Positions 8,991 through 20,629 are shown, numbered from the stretch's first letter. The stretch: 64,000 nucleotides of DNA from DATBAK01 sp038240075 (GCA_038240075.1 JBBSEC010000002.1:32550-96549), one strand, 5' to 3'. A program made the numbers and translations. The notes: generated by a model not told the origin, from the sequence alone.

Positions 8991-9854
8991 GTGCTGGAGT
9001 GTGTGGCGAACGTCTCTGAGGGGCGCGACGCGTCGGCGATCGACGCGATGGCCGAAGCCGCCGGCCCGTTGCTCCTCGACGTGCACCGCGATCCGGACCA
9101 CAACCGCAGCGTGTTCACCATCGCCGGCAACCCGCACGCGACGCTGACGGCCGTGCGCCGGCTCGCGATGTCGGTCGCATCAGCGCTCGATCTCACGACG
9201 CACGACGGCGTGCATCCGAGGCTCGGCGCACTCGACGTCGTTCCCTTCGTCGCGCTCGGCGACACGGCACCCATCACGGCGAACGCCGCGGCGCGCGCGT
9301 TCGCGACATGGTGGGGAAGCGCGTACCGGGTGCCGTGCTTCTTCTACGACGAAGCCGACGAGGAGCACCGGAGCCTCCCGTCGTTGCGACGCCACGCGTT
9401 CGTCGACCGTGCTGCCGATCGCGGTCCGGCGCTCCCCCATCTCCGGCTCGGTGGCACCGCGGTCGGCGCACGGCAACCGCTCGTCGCGTTGAACTGCGTC
9501 CTCGACGGCGGTGCGGTCGAGGACGCCCAGGCGATCGCGCACGGCGCCCGCGAGCGCGACGGCGGCATGCCCGGCGTCCGCGCCCTCGGTTTCTGGCTCG
9601 AGGGTCGCGGCCGCCCGCAGGTGTCGATGAACCTGGTCGATCTCGACCGCACCGATGTCGAGACGGCGTGCGCGCGCGTCGGAGAGCTCGCGGCCGCACG
9701 CGGACGCGCGATCAGCGAGATCGAGCTCGTCGGGTTGCTGCCGTCCGCCGAGCTCGCCCGATGCGGTCCGGGTGTCCGGGCCGCGGCGCACCTCGATGAT
9801 CGGCGGACGATCGAGGGTGCCCTGAAGGATCGCCCCTCAGAGTTCGACCGCTAG
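8991..9854 (+). CDS. Glutamate formimidoyltransferase-like protein (N-terminal FTCD domain)
   Basis: Resembles the formiminotransferase half of FTCD, which moves a formimino group between formiminoglutamate and tetrahydrofolate in histidine breakdown. Seen: the N-terminal pattern LECVANVSEGRD, DPDHNRSVFTIAG, and the catalytic-loop region DLTTHDGVHPRLGALDVVPF. About 287 residues; the cyclodeaminase half is absent. GTG 8991 is chosen because the conserved domain starts right there; a TTG at 8955 is an alternative. No hut genes are nearby, so histidine degradation is not supported by context. The 3' end overlaps the convergent whiB gene by 4 nt. Confidence 0.85.
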   Translation: MLECVANVSEGRDASAIDAMAEAAGPLLLDVHRDPDHNRSVFTIAGNPHATLTAVRRLAMSVASALDLTTHDGVHPRLGALDVVPFVALGDTAPITANAAARAFATWWGSAYRVPCFFYDEADEEHRSLPSLRRHAFVDRAADRGPALPHLRLGGTAVGARQPLVALNCVLDGGAVEDAQAIAHGARERDGGMPGVRALGFWLEGRGRPQVSMNLVDLDRTDVETACARVGELAAARGRAISEIELVGLLPSAELARCGPGVRAAAHLDDRRTIEGALKDRPSEFDR

Positions 9855-10141
9855 GCGGAGGCGATACCCCGACGGGCCAACGCCCGCTGGCGGCGCAGGC
9901 GCCGTCGTTCACGCTCGGACATGCCACCCCAGATCCCGAACTTCTCACCGTGCCGGAGCGCGTACTCGAGGCACTCGGGCCGGACCTCGCAACCGTGGCA
10001 CACGCCCTTCGCCTCCTTCGTGGAGGCGCCACGTTCCGGAAAGAACAGGTCGGGATCAACGCCCAGGCAGTTGGCTCGCTCCTGCCAGCGTCGATCTTCG
10101 GTTACGCGCGCGGTGTCGAGCATGTCGACGAGTTCCCGCAT
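9851..10141 (-). CDS. WhiB2/WhmD-like Fe-S transcriptional regulator
   Basis: A 96-residue WhiB protein with ligands Cys25, Cys48, Cys51 and Cys57, the turn GIWGG (69-73) and a basic tail SERERRRLRRQR. The segment FFPERGASTKEAKGVCHGCE is close to WhiB2/WhmD, the member tied to septation and cell division in actinobacteria (family knowledge). AGGGGAG lies 6 nt before ATG 10141. It converges on the formimidoyltransferase gene, with the two stop regions overlapping by 4 nt. Confidence 0.93.
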   Translation of the reverse strand: MRELVDMLDTARVTEDRRWQERANCLGVDPDLFFPERGASTKEAKGVCHGCEVRPECLEYALRHGEKFGIWGGMSERERRRLRRQRALARRGIASA

Positions 10142-10260
10142 CGGCTGCTCCCCTCTGCTGAAATGCCGCCGATGGAATTACAACGGTGAGATACTGACCG
10201 CTGCGGGTCCGTCAGCGCAAGGGGAACCTCGACTTTTGGTCGTGTCTCCGCGCTCCGCGC

Positions 10261-10288
10261 GCAGGAGTGGTCGATCCGACCACCCTGC
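10261..10288 (-). terminator. Hairpin downstream of msrB, possible U-tract-less terminator
   Basis: A near-perfect hairpin sits 18 nt past the msrB stop codon: 5-bp outer stem GCAGG/CCTGC, a single bulged A, a 7-bp inner stem GTGGTCG/CGACCAC and a 3-nt ATC loop. There is no T-run on either strand, so it would be one of the actinobacterial hairpins without a U tract. Terminator function is inferred; it could instead protect mRNA ends. Confidence 0.45.
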
Positions 10289-10306
10289 GTGCGAAAGCGG
10301 GGAAGA

Positions 10307-10717
10307 TCAGCCCTCTTCGAGGCGCAGCGACGCCGAATTGATGCAGTACCGCTGGCCCGTCGGGCGGGGCCCGTCGGGGAACAGGTGCCCGAGATGGGCG
10401 CCGCAGTTCCCGCAGCGGACCTCGGTCCGCACCATCCCGTGGCTCGCGTCCGTCAACTCGTCGACGGGAGCATCGTCGGAGGCCGGCTGGAAGAAGCTCG
10501 GCCACCCGCTGCCCGACTCGAACTTGTGCTCGGAGCTGAAGAGCGAGGCCCCGCAGCACACGCAGACGTACTTGCCGTCCTCGTGGCAGTCCCAGTACTC
10601 ACCGGTGAAGGCCCGCTCGGTGCCGGCCTTGCGGGTGACCTCGTACTGCTCCGGGGTCAGCCGTGCCTTCCACTCGTTCTCGTTCGTGGGCAGCTGGTCC
10701 TTCGGGATCACACTCAT
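10307..10717 (-). CDS. msrB: Peptide-methionine (R)-S-oxide reductase MsrB
   Basis: Repairs oxidised methionine (R-sulfoxide) in proteins, using thioredoxin. The 136-residue protein shows the zinc-site pairs Cys52/Cys55 and Cys102/Cys105, the GWPSF motif (71-75) and the catalytic Cys125 in RYCINSAS. ATG 10717 has GGAG 6 nt upstream; a longer in-frame version to 10801 lacks one. It is a stand-alone MsrB without an MsrA fusion. The gene lies between whiB2 and the VWA gene, all on the minus strand. Confidence 0.96.
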   Translation of the reverse strand: MSVIPKDQLPTNENEWKARLTPEQYEVTRKAGTERAFTGEYWDCHEDGKYVCVCCGASLFSSEHKFESGSGWPSFFQPASDDAPVDELTDASHGMVRTEVRCGNCGAHLGHLFPDGPRPTGQRYCINSASLRLEEG

Positions 10718-10811
10718 GTTTTGCTCCTGCGGGGTCGTGTTCACAGGTCGCTCAACCGGTGCCCGACGACCTTTGGTCCCGAACCAGCGAGAAACTTTCA
10801 ACCGTGCCCGT

Positions 10812-12809
10812 TCAACCGGCTCGGCGGTGGGTCCGACGCTGGTCGAGGAAGTCGACGAGCACGTAGTCGCCCAGGTTCTCGGGGGTCGTGATGAAGGTGC
10901 GGCCCCGGTTCATGCGCATCATCCGCTCGACGAACTGCTGGAGGTACGGGCTCTCCTCGAGCATGAACGTGTTGATGCGGATTCCGTCGCGGGTGCAGCG
11001 CTGGACCTCGCGCAGCGTCGCCTCGATCGTCCGCGGATCGGGCGGGTAGTCGAAGAACGTGCCGTTACCCTCGATGTGGGCCGTCGGTTCGCCGTCGGTG
11101 ATCATGATCACCTGCTTGCGACCGTGCTCGTGGGCCAGCATCTTGCGGGCGAGCATCAGCGCGTGCTGCATGTTCGTGCCCCACTCGAAGTCCCAGGTGG
11201 CCTCCGGGAGCCGCTCCGGCTTCACCTCACGGGCGACCCGCCCGAACGACACCATGCCGAGGTAGTCGCGGGGGAACTGGCTCGAGATGAGCGCGTGGAG
11301 CGCCATCGCGACCTTCTTCGCGGCGAGGAAACGGCCCCGCATCTCCATCGAGAGGGAGACGTCGAGCATCAGCACCGTGGCGGTGCGGGTGAGCACCTCC
11401 GTGCGCTCGACCTCGAAGTCGTCGGGCGAGAGTCGTACCGGCGTGCCCGAGCCCCCGCGCCGGATCGCGTTGCGGATGGTCTCGCCCACGTCGAGCAGGA
11501 ACGGGTCGCCGAACTCATACGGCTTGTGCTCGAAGGCGCGCTCGTGACCGAAGCCGCCGCGCTCGATCTCGTGGCCTCCCGAGCGATCCTGCAGCAGGCG
11601 CTTGAAGAGGTCGCCGAGCGCGCGCTGGCCGATGCGGCGCACGCCCTTCGCGGTGAGCTCCATGCGGCCGTCGCGCTGCTCGATGAGCCCGGCCTCCTCG
11701 AGCATCTTGGCCAGCTTGGCGAGCTCCTCGAGCGAAGCCGCGGCGTCGTCGCCGAGGAGGTCGCGGGCCTGGTCGAGGTCGACCTCCGCGAGCTGGCCGG
11801 GCTGGGTCGCATTGCGGAGGAGGTGCTCGAGGGAGTCGATGTCGCCGAGCTGGTCGAGCAGCGATCCCATGCCGCTGAGCGGGAGCGGCTCGTCGCCGCG
11901 GAAGTTCATGCTCTGGCCCCAGCCCATCTGTGGGAACGCGTTCTGCAGGTTCCGCGAGAGCTCGTCCATCTGCCAGCTCAGATCCATGTCCTCGAGCAGC
12001 GAGTTGGCGAGCTGCTGGAGCTGGGCCCGTTGCTCGGGCGTCATCGAGTTGAGCATCTGCTGCATCGCGGCCATCGAGCGCGCCATCTGCTCGAGGAGCT
12101 CGTCGAGCGACTGCGGATTACCGGGGAAGAGGTCGCCGTACTTGTCCATGAAGCCCGCAAAGTCGGGCTCTTCTCCGGCCTCGCGCTGCTCGAGCATCCG
12201 GTTGAGGTCGGCGAGCATGTCCTTCATGTGCTGCATCTGCTCGGGGCTCATCTGCGACATGCCCTCGGACAGCTGGTTGAACATGTTGTCGAGGAGCTGG
12301 CTGCGCAGCTCCTGCAACAGCTCTTCGAAGCGCTGCCGCGCCGCGTCGTCCATCCAGTCGTACTGCTGGAGCTCCTGCACCCGTCCCGCGAGGTCGGGTG
12401 GCAGCTCGTCGAGCTCCCGGCGCCGTTGCTGGGCGAGATCGTCGAGGAGCTCCTCGCGACGCTGGTCGCCCGACTGGCGCGCCTCGTCGACCCGGCGGTC
12501 GATGCCTTCGCGCTCCTGCTCCACGACCTCTTCGAGCTGCTGGGAGATGTCGTCGTAGACGCCCCCGAGGTCGTAGCGCTCGAGCATGTCGCGTCGCTGC
12601 TGACGGAGCTTGTCGAGCATCTCGCGCAGGCCCTGGACGTCGCGGCCGTCGCGGTCCTGGAACCCCTGCTGCAACGCGCGCCGCAGCGCCGCGTTGAGAT
12701 CGCCGTGGTAGAGCAGGTCGTCGGTGAGCTCGGACAGCAGGTCGTCGGCGTCGAGGTCGAAGCCGACCTGCGAGCCGTCCCAGCGGGAGTAACGGAACGC
12801 GCGTGCCAT
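10812..12809 (-). CDS. VWA-domain protein, partner of the adjacent MoxR-type ATPase
   Basis: A 665-residue protein with a long Gln/Glu/Met/Leu-rich helical region (about 45-330, likely coiled coils) and a C-terminal von Willebrand A domain. The metal-ion-dependent adhesion site is intact: DVSLSM (483-488), a GTNM threonine near 545 and ITDGE near 571. It shares one nucleotide of its start with the stop of the AAA+ gene upstream. MoxR/VWA pairs act as chaperone-like machines that load metals or assemble complexes; the same pair occurs in mycobacteria beside a magnesium-chelatase-like ATPase. The client here is unknown. Confidence 0.85.
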   Translation of the reverse strand: MARAFRYSRWDGSQVGFDLDADDLLSELTDDLLYHGDLNAALRRALQQGFQDRDGRDVQGLREMLDKLRQQRRDMLERYDLGGVYDDISQQLEEVVEQEREGIDRRVDEARQSGDQRREELLDDLAQQRRRELDELPPDLAGRVQELQQYDWMDDAARQRFEELLQELRSQLLDNMFNQLSEGMSQMSPEQMQHMKDMLADLNRMLEQREAGEEPDFAGFMDKYGDLFPGNPQSLDELLEQMARSMAAMQQMLNSMTPEQRAQLQQLANSLLEDMDLSWQMDELSRNLQNAFPQMGWGQSMNFRGDEPLPLSGMGSLLDQLGDIDSLEHLLRNATQPGQLAEVDLDQARDLLGDDAAASLEELAKLAKMLEEAGLIEQRDGRMELTAKGVRRIGQRALGDLFKRLLQDRSGGHEIERGGFGHERAFEHKPYEFGDPFLLDVGETIRNAIRRGGSGTPVRLSPDDFEVERTEVLTRTATVLMLDVSLSMEMRGRFLAAKKVAMALHALISSQFPRDYLGMVSFGRVAREVKPERLPEATWDFEWGTNMQHALMLARKMLAHEHGRKQVIMITDGEPTAHIEGNGTFFDYPPDPRTIEATLREVQRCTRDGIRINTFMLEESPYLQQFVERMMRMNRGRTFITTPENLGDYVLVDFLDQRRTHRRAG

Positions 12810-14209
12810 CAGCCGCGCGCGCTGTAGGCGGCCCGTCCGCCCACGGCGTCCTTGTTCAGGCGCTTCGTGAGATGCAGGCCCTCGAGCACGAACTCGAGCG
12901 CGGATGCGACACCCGCGGGCGACTCGCCGACACCGAGGTCGGCGAGCACCACCGGCATCGCCGGCAGCGCGGCCAGCGCCTCCGCGTACTGCGACGACGC
13001 GAGGTCGTCGCCCGTGTGCACCACGAGCCCACCTTCGAAGGCGGCGACCACTTCCGGCAGCAACTCGGGCTTCACGCGCGCGCGGAACACCTCGAGCACC
13101 GCCGACTTCACGATGCGGTCGAGCACCATGCCTTCACGGCCGTCGTCGAGCGTCTCGATCTCGATCTTGCCCGAGGTCGACGACGGGAGTGCCTCGAGGT
13201 CGGTGATTCGGGGCACGATCTCGTGCTCACCCGCGGCGAGCGCGCGGCGCATCGCGTTCGCGACGAGCGTCTCGTAGTTGGCGATCGACATCCGCGCCGA
13301 GACACCGGAGCGTTGATTCACGTGGGGCGAGCGCCGGGCCATCTGACTGATCTCCGCGACGATCTCGGTGATGAAGTCAGGCACGGAGACGGTGAAGCCG
13401 TCGGCCTCGAGCGGACGGGCCTCCTGCTCGATGATCGCCATCTCGAGCTCGGTCTCGAGCGGGTAGTGGGTGCGGATCTGGGCGCCGAAGCGGTCCTTCA
13501 ACGGGGTGATGATCCGGCCTCGGTTCGTGTAGTCCTCCGGGTTCGCCGAGGCGAAGAGCACGACGTCGATCGGGAGCTGGATCTTGTAGCCGCGGATCTG
13601 CACGTCGCGCTCCTCGAGCACGTTGAGCAGACCGACCTGGATCCGCTCCGCGAGGTCGGGCAGCTCGTTGATCGAGAAGATGCCGCGGTTCGTGCGGGGC
13701 ACGAGGCCGTAGTGGATGGTGAGCTCGTCGGAGAGGTAGCGGCCCTCGGCGACCTTGATCGGGTCGACCTCACCGATGAGGTCGGCGATGGAGGTGTCGG
13801 GGGTGGCGAGCTTCTCTCCGAACCGCCGGTCGCGGTGCACCCACTCGATGGGGGTCTCCTCACCGCGGTCGGCGATGAGGTGCCGCGCGTGCGACGAGAC
13901 CGGCGCGTAGGGGTCGTCGTTGATCTCGCTGCCCGCGACGATCGGCATCCACTCGTCGAGCAGGCCCGTGAGCGAGCGGATGATGCGCGTCTTCGCCTGG
14001 CCGCGCTCACCGAGGAAGATCACGTCGTGGCCCGCGAGCAGCGCGTTTGCGAGCTGCGGCATGACGGTGTCCTCGTAACCGAGGACGCCGGGAACGAGCG
14101 TCTGACCTTCCGAGAGCGCACGGACGACGTTGGCGCGCAGCTCTTCTTTGACCGGGCGCGACTCCCAGCCGCTCGCGCGCAGCTCTCCGAGGTTGGCGGG
14201 ACGTGACAT
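12809..14209 (-). CDS. MoxR/magnesium-chelatase-I-like AAA+ ATPase
   Basis: AAA+ ATPase of 466 residues with Walker A GERGQAKTR (67-75), a Walker B region GIFSINELPDL and the pre-sensor block ASANPEDYTNRGRIITPLKD. The family (ChlI/MoxR) works with VWA proteins, which matches the directly following gene. ATG 14209 follows GAGGAG by 6 nt. Chlorophyll-type chelation is unlikely because no bch/chl genes are seen; a chaperone or metal-insertion role is inferred. It is divergent from sdhC, and the pair lies close to the SDH operon, which could be coincidental. Confidence 0.87.
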   Translation of the reverse strand: MSRPANLGELRASGWESRPVKEELRANVVRALSEGQTLVPGVLGYEDTVMPQLANALLAGHDVIFLGERGQAKTRIIRSLTGLLDEWMPIVAGSEINDDPYAPVSSHARHLIADRGEETPIEWVHRDRRFGEKLATPDTSIADLIGEVDPIKVAEGRYLSDELTIHYGLVPRTNRGIFSINELPDLAERIQVGLLNVLEERDVQIRGYKIQLPIDVVLFASANPEDYTNRGRIITPLKDRFGAQIRTHYPLETELEMAIIEQEARPLEADGFTVSVPDFITEIVAEISQMARRSPHVNQRSGVSARMSIANYETLVANAMRRALAAGEHEIVPRITDLEALPSSTSGKIEIETLDDGREGMVLDRIVKSAVLEVFRARVKPELLPEVVAAFEGGLVVHTGDDLASSQYAEALAALPAMPVVLADLGVGESPAGVASALEFVLEGLHLTKRLNKDAVGGRAAYSARG

Positions 14210-14376
14210 CAACGACTCCTCGTGGGCAGGCGCGGGGGCGATTTCCGGAGTGTACGCCGACACCCGCGCGCACGATTCGGCACCTTCGGATGGCCCAGAG
14301 CTAGGGTCCCGACCGGGTCCGCACAAGGTCACGAGCGCGGCAGCGCAGGCGTTCCGGGGACGTCCGGGAGACACGA

Positions 14377-15203
14377 ATGGCACGGTCGGCGGAGCAGACG
14401 AAGACGGTGCAGCCGAAGGCGAAGCGCCGCGCGCCGTGGCCGATCGAGTTCTACCGCTCGGCCGTCGGCAAGAAGTGGGTCATGGCCGTCAGCGGGATCA
14501 TCCTGCTCGGCTTCGTGCTCGCCCACATGATCGGAAACCTGAAGCTCTACCTCGGCAGGCAGGAGATCGACCTCTACGGCGAGGCCTTGCGCGACATGCC
14601 CGGCCACCTGCTGCCGCGCACCGTGCTGCTGTGGACGATCCGCATCGTGCTGATCCTTGCGTTCGTACTGCACATCCACGCCGCGTACGCGCTCACCCGC
14701 ATGAACCGTCGGGCCCGCCCGGTCGGCTACCAGGCACCGCGGGAGTACGTCGCCGCCAACTTCGCGTCCCGCACGATGCGCTGGACCGGCGTCATCGTCC
14801 TCGCGTTCTTGGCCTTCCACCTCGCCGACCTCACGTGGGGCGCGACGAACGGCAGCCACTTCGTGCGCGGCGATCCGTACAACAACCTCGTGTTCAGCTT
14901 CCGGCGGCCCGTCGTGGCGATCTTCTACGTCATCGCCAACCTCGCGCTCGGAATCCACATCTACCACGGCGCGTGGAGCCTGTTTCAGAGCCTCGGGATC
15001 AACAACCCGCGCTACAACTCGGCGCGCCGCCGCTTCGCCCAGACGTTCGCCGCCGTCATCGTGCTCGGCAACATCAGCTTCCCGATCGCGGTGCAGGCGC
15101 ACCTCGTCACACCGAAGTGCCCGAACGAACGGCCGCCTACCGCACAGTGTCCCGCCAGTGCGAGCTCGACGAGCTCCGCCGCGGCCGCAGCCCGGGCGAG
15201 GGG

Positions 15204-15207
<4 letters not shown>
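14377..15207 (+). CDS. sdhC: Succinate dehydrogenase cytochrome b558 subunit SdhC
   Basis: Single-polypeptide membrane anchor of succinate:quinone oxidoreductase, binding heme b and quinone. The 276-residue protein has about five membrane helices (near 33-52, 84-106, 130-150, 180-200, 222-242) and the b558-family patterns SAVGKKWVMAVSG and GIHIYHGAWSLFQSLG. Conserved His residues in helices 1, 2, 4 and 5 are candidate heme ligands. There is no separate sdhD, as in the b558 family. The stop overlaps the sdhA start by 4 nt (ATGA). Confidence 0.94.
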
Positions 15208-17126
<1,919 letters not shown>

Positions 17127-17146
17127 GACACAGGAGCACCGCGGTC

Positions 17147-17917
17147 ATGGATCTCAAGCTCAAGGTGTGGCGCCAGACGGGACCCGACGCGCCCGGCGCG
17201 TTCGAGCACTACGAAGCGCGCGACGCGAGCCCCGACATGTCGTTCCTCGAGCTGCTCGACGTCGTGAACGAGCAACTGCTCGCCGACGACAAGGAGCCGA
17301 TCGCGTTCGACAACGACTGTCGCGAAGGCATCTGCGGCTCGTGCTCGATGATGATCAACGGCCAGGCCCACGGGCCCGAGCGCGGCACCGCCACCTGCCA
17401 GCTGCACCTCCGCAAGCTCGAGGCGCGCGGCATCAGTGAGGTGACGGTCGAGCCGTGGCGCGCGGCTGCGTTCCCGATCATCAAGGACCTCTGCGTCGAC
17501 CGCTCGGCGTTCGACCGCATCATCGAGGCGGGCGGTTACATCACCGCCCCGACCGGTGCGGCTCCCGACGCCAACCTCATCCTCGTGCCGAAGGAAGCCG
17601 CCGACGCGTCGATGGACGCGGCCGCGTGCATCGGGTGCGGCGCGTGCGTGGCGGCCTGCCCCAACGGTGCCGCGCAGCTGTTCACGTCGGCGAAGCTCGC
17701 GCACCTCAACCTCATGCCGCAGGGCCAACCCGAGCGCGCCGTGCGCACGGTCGCGATGGTCGAGACGATGGAGACCTATTTCGGGTCGTGCACGAACCAT
17801 CAGGAGTGCGAAGCCGCGTGCCCGAAGGAGATCAGCATCGACTTCATCGCGCTCATGAACCGCGACTTCGTGAAGGCGCAGCTCAAGCAACGCCGGCTCG
17901 CCGGTCAGAGCTCCTAG
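17147..17917 (+). CDS. sdhB: Succinate dehydrogenase iron-sulfur subunit SdhB
   Basis: Electron-transfer subunit between the flavin and the membrane quinone site. The 256-residue protein has the plant-type 2Fe-2S ligands Cys58, Cys63, Cys66 and Cys84, and two ferredoxin-type clusters with Cys161/164/167/171 and Cys215/221/225. ATG 17147 is 20 nt after sdhA, with GGAG upstream. Order C-A-B with tight spacing marks one operon. It converges on the metB gene with a 20-nt gap. Confidence 0.96.
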   Translation: MDLKLKVWRQTGPDAPGAFEHYEARDASPDMSFLELLDVVNEQLLADDKEPIAFDNDCREGICGSCSMMINGQAHGPERGTATCQLHLRKLEARGISEVTVEPWRAAAFPIIKDLCVDRSAFDRIIEAGGYITAPTGAAPDANLILVPKEAADASMDAAACIGCGACVAACPNGAAQLFTSAKLAHLNLMPQGQPERAVRTVAMVETMETYFGSCTNHQECEAACPKEISIDFIALMNRDFVKAQLKQRRLAGQSS

Positions 17918-17937
17918 GGCACCGATGCGCCGCAGGG

Positions 17938-19098
17938 CTACGCGACGGTGTCGAGGGCCTGGCTGAGGTCGGCGACGAGGTCGTCGGCCGTCTCGATGCC
18001 GACGGAGAGTCGCACGAGTGCGCCGGGGACCTCGAGGTCGGAGCCGGCGACCGACGCGTGCGTCATGCGGCCGGGGTGCTCGATGAGCGACTCGACCGCA
18101 CCGAGCGATTCGGCGAGCGTGAAGACGCCGGTGCGCGCGACGAGGTCGAGCGCGGCCGCCTCACCGCCCCGTACGATGAACGACACCATCCCGCCGAAGT
18201 TGCGCATCTGCCGCTGCGCGACGACGTGGCCGGGATGGTCGGCGAGCCCGGGATACAGCACCCTCTCGACCGCTCGGTGACCGACGAGCAACGAGACGAC
18301 CGCGGCGGCGTTCGCGCAGTGACGGTCCATGCGCACGCCGAGCGTCTTCAAGCCGCGCAGCACGAGGTAGCAGTCGAACGGTGACGGCACCGCGCCCACC
18401 GCGTTCTGCAGGAACCGGATCTCGTCGGCGCGCGTGTCGTCGTCGAGCGCGACGAACCCGCCGACCACATCGGAGTGCCCGCCCAGATACTTCGTGGCGG
18501 AGTGCACGACGATGTCGGCACCTTCCTCCAACGGTCGCTGGAGATACGGAGTCGCGAACGTGTTGTCGACGACGACGATGGCATCGCGCGCGTGGGCGAA
18601 CTCCGCGACCCGCGCAATGTCGACGATCGCGAGCATCGGGTTGGTCGGCGTCTCGATCCAGACCATGCGCGTGGTGTCGCGCCACACCGACTCGAGCGTC
18701 GCGGGATCGCCGAGATCGGCGACGCTCCACTCCAACCCGTTCGGCCCGTGCACGCGCGCAACGAGCCGGAACGTGCCGCCGTACGCGTCGTTGGGAATGA
18801 CGACGTGATCACCGGGCCGCAGCAACCGGAGCACCGCGTCTTCGGCCGCGAGGCCGCTCGCGAACGAGAGCCCGTGCGCGGCGCCTTCGAGCGAGGCCAG
18901 GCAGGTCTCGTACGCGCGGCGAGTGGGATTGTCGCTGCGCGCGTACTCGTACCCACCGTGCTTGCCGACTTCGTCCTGCGCGAACGTCGTCGCGAGACTG
19001 ATCGGCGTGACCACCGCGCCCGTGACGGGATCGGCCGGCTGACCCGCGTGGATCGCGCGCGTCTCGAACCCGAGTTGACTCTCGGACGTCTCGCTCAT
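17938..19098 (-). CDS. metB: Cystathionine gamma-synthase / gamma-lyase-type PLP enzyme
   Basis: PLP enzyme of the Cys/Met metabolism family, 386 residues. Seen: EYARSDNPTRRAYE, the PLP-binding lysine Lys203 in HSATKYLGGHSD, and RLSVGIETADDLVADL at the C-terminus. It follows the cystathionine beta-synthase gene by 22 nt on the same strand. The sequence looks most like actinobacterial MetB, which can also act as a gamma-lyase; with CBS upstream, conversion of homocysteine to cysteine via cystathionine is a likely role. Synthase and lyase cannot be told apart by reading. Confidence 0.88.
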   Translation of the reverse strand: MSETSESQLGFETRAIHAGQPADPVTGAVVTPISLATTFAQDEVGKHGGYEYARSDNPTRRAYETCLASLEGAAHGLSFASGLAAEDAVLRLLRPGDHVVIPNDAYGGTFRLVARVHGPNGLEWSVADLGDPATLESVWRDTTRMVWIETPTNPMLAIVDIARVAEFAHARDAIVVVDNTFATPYLQRPLEEGADIVVHSATKYLGGHSDVVGGFVALDDDTRADEIRFLQNAVGAVPSPFDCYLVLRGLKTLGVRMDRHCANAAAVVSLLVGHRAVERVLYPGLADHPGHVVAQRQMRNFGGMVSFIVRGGEAAALDLVARTGVFTLAESLGAVESLIEHPGRMTHASVAGSDLEVPGALVRLSVGIETADDLVADLSQALDTVA

Positions 19099-19120
19099 GC
19101 TGGCGGGACCGGCACGGTAG

Positions 19121-20551
19121 TCATTCGGCTCCGACCTCCAGCATGCCCCCGCTTCCGGTCTGCGCCTGGATACTGCGATCGCTGAGGAACGCGAGGACGT
19201 CGCTGCGGGTGAGCACCGAGCAGGGACGACCACCGTCGAGCACCACCACGGCCGGGCCCTGGTCGAGCAGCTCCACGACCCGTGCGACCGGCTCGCCCAC
19301 ACCGACCGTCGCCAGCGGAGGGCTCTGCACCTCGCTGACCGGGCGGTCGAGCACCGACGGATCCTGCGTGATCTGGTGCATGAGCTCGAGCTCACGCACC
19401 GAGCCTTCGACTTCCTTCGCCTGCAGCGGCGGTTCCTGGCTCGCGACCACCAGCTGCGACACGTCGAGCCGGCGCAACATCGCAACCGCTTCGCGCGCGG
19501 TCGAGTCGGGGTGCACGCGCACGAGCGGAGGCAGCGCGTCGCTGCGCGCCTCGAGGACGTCTTTCGTCGTCGGAGCTTCCGCCTCCCCGAATCCGTTCTC
19601 GAGCATCCACTGGTCGTCGTAGATCTTCGACAGGTAGTTGCGGCCCGAGTCGGGGAGCAGGACCACGACGAGTGCTTCGGGTCCGAGCTCGGCACCGACT
19701 TCGAGCGCGGCGTGCACCGCGGTGCCGCACGAGCCACCGATGAGCAGGCCCTCCTCGCGGGTGACGCGCCGCGCCGTGAGGAACGAGTCGGAGTCGGTCA
19801 CCTTCACGACGCGGTCGACGAGCGACGGGTCGAACGTCGTCGGCCAGAAGTCTTCGCCGACGCCCTCGACGAGATACGGCCGCCCGGATCCGCCCGAGAA
19901 CACCGAGCCCTCGGGGTCGGCTCCGACGATCTGCACCGCGGGGTTCTGGCTCTTGAGGTAGCGGGCGACACCCGTGATCGTGCCGCCGGTGCCGATGCCG
20001 GCGACGAAGTGCGTGATGCGCCCGCCGGTCTGGCGCCAGATCTCGGGCCCGGTGCTGAGCTCGTGCGACTTCGGGTTCGCCTGGTTGGAGTACTGGTCGG
20101 GCCGGAAGGCACCGGGCGTCTCCCGCACCAGGCGTTCGGCGGTCGAGTAGTAGGAGCGCGGATCCTCGGGTGGCACCGCGGTCGGGCAGACGACCACTTC
20201 GGCTCCGTACGCGCGCAGCAGCGCGACCTTCTCGTTACTCATCTTGTCGCTCATCACGAAGATGCAGTGGTAGCCGCGCTGGGCCGCGACGATCGCGAGC
20301 CCCGCCCCCGTGTTGCCCGACGTGGGCTCCACGATCGTGCCGCCCGGCTGCAACAGCCCGTCGCGCTCGGCCGCGTCGATCATCGCGATCGCGGGCCGGT
20401 CCTTGACGCTGCCACCCGGGTTGACCATCTCGACCTTGGCGAGGATCTGACACGCCAGACCGCTCCCCACCCGCCGGAGGCGCACGAGCGGCGTGTTCCC
20501 GACCAGATCGAGAATGGAGTCGGCGACCTGCATCTCGCGGGGTTCGGCCAT
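19121..20551 (-). CDS. cbs: Cystathionine beta-synthase with C-terminal CBS pair
   Basis: Condenses homocysteine and serine into cystathionine using PLP. The 476-residue protein has the fold-type II signature NPGGSVKDRPA with Lys50 as the PLP lysine, the phosphate loop PTSGNTGAGLA and the GIGTGGTITG loop, then two CBS domains at about 345-460 that usually sense adenosyl ligands. Length matches full CBS rather than cysteine synthase (about 310). It is followed by metB in a likely two-gene transsulfuration operon and diverges from the response-regulator gene with 78 nt between. Confidence 0.93.
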   Translation of the reverse strand: MAEPREMQVADSILDLVGNTPLVRLRRVGSGLACQILAKVEMVNPGGSVKDRPAIAMIDAAERDGLLQPGGTIVEPTSGNTGAGLAIVAAQRGYHCIFVMSDKMSNEKVALLRAYGAEVVVCPTAVPPEDPRSYYSTAERLVRETPGAFRPDQYSNQANPKSHELSTGPEIWRQTGGRITHFVAGIGTGGTITGVARYLKSQNPAVQIVGADPEGSVFSGGSGRPYLVEGVGEDFWPTTFDPSLVDRVVKVTDSDSFLTARRVTREEGLLIGGSCGTAVHAALEVGAELGPEALVVVLLPDSGRNYLSKIYDDQWMLENGFGEAEAPTTKDVLEARSDALPPLVRVHPDSTAREAVAMLRRLDVSQLVVASQEPPLQAKEVEGSVRELELMHQITQDPSVLDRPVSEVQSPPLATVGVGEPVARVVELLDQGPAVVVLDGGRPCSVLTRSDVLAFLSDRSIQAQTGSGGMLEVGAE

Positions 20552-20629
20552 GCCCTGACGGTATCCGCGGACCAGGCCCGCGTCTGACCTCTCATCTCGT
20601 TCTCATTGCCGTCCCAATAGCCTGTCTTC

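Noticed and set aside
9921..12827. A very long open frame on the plus strand opposite the VWA gene
   Set aside because: It is antisense to a well-supported VWA protein with an intact metal site; long antisense frames are expected in GC-rich DNA, and its translation is low-complexity Leu/Glu/Arg/Val without motifs.
12809..14209. Magnesium chelatase for chlorophyll synthesis
   Set aside because: The AAA+ gene is ChlI-like, but no bch/chl genes are nearby and the adjacent VWA protein is of the MoxR-partner type.
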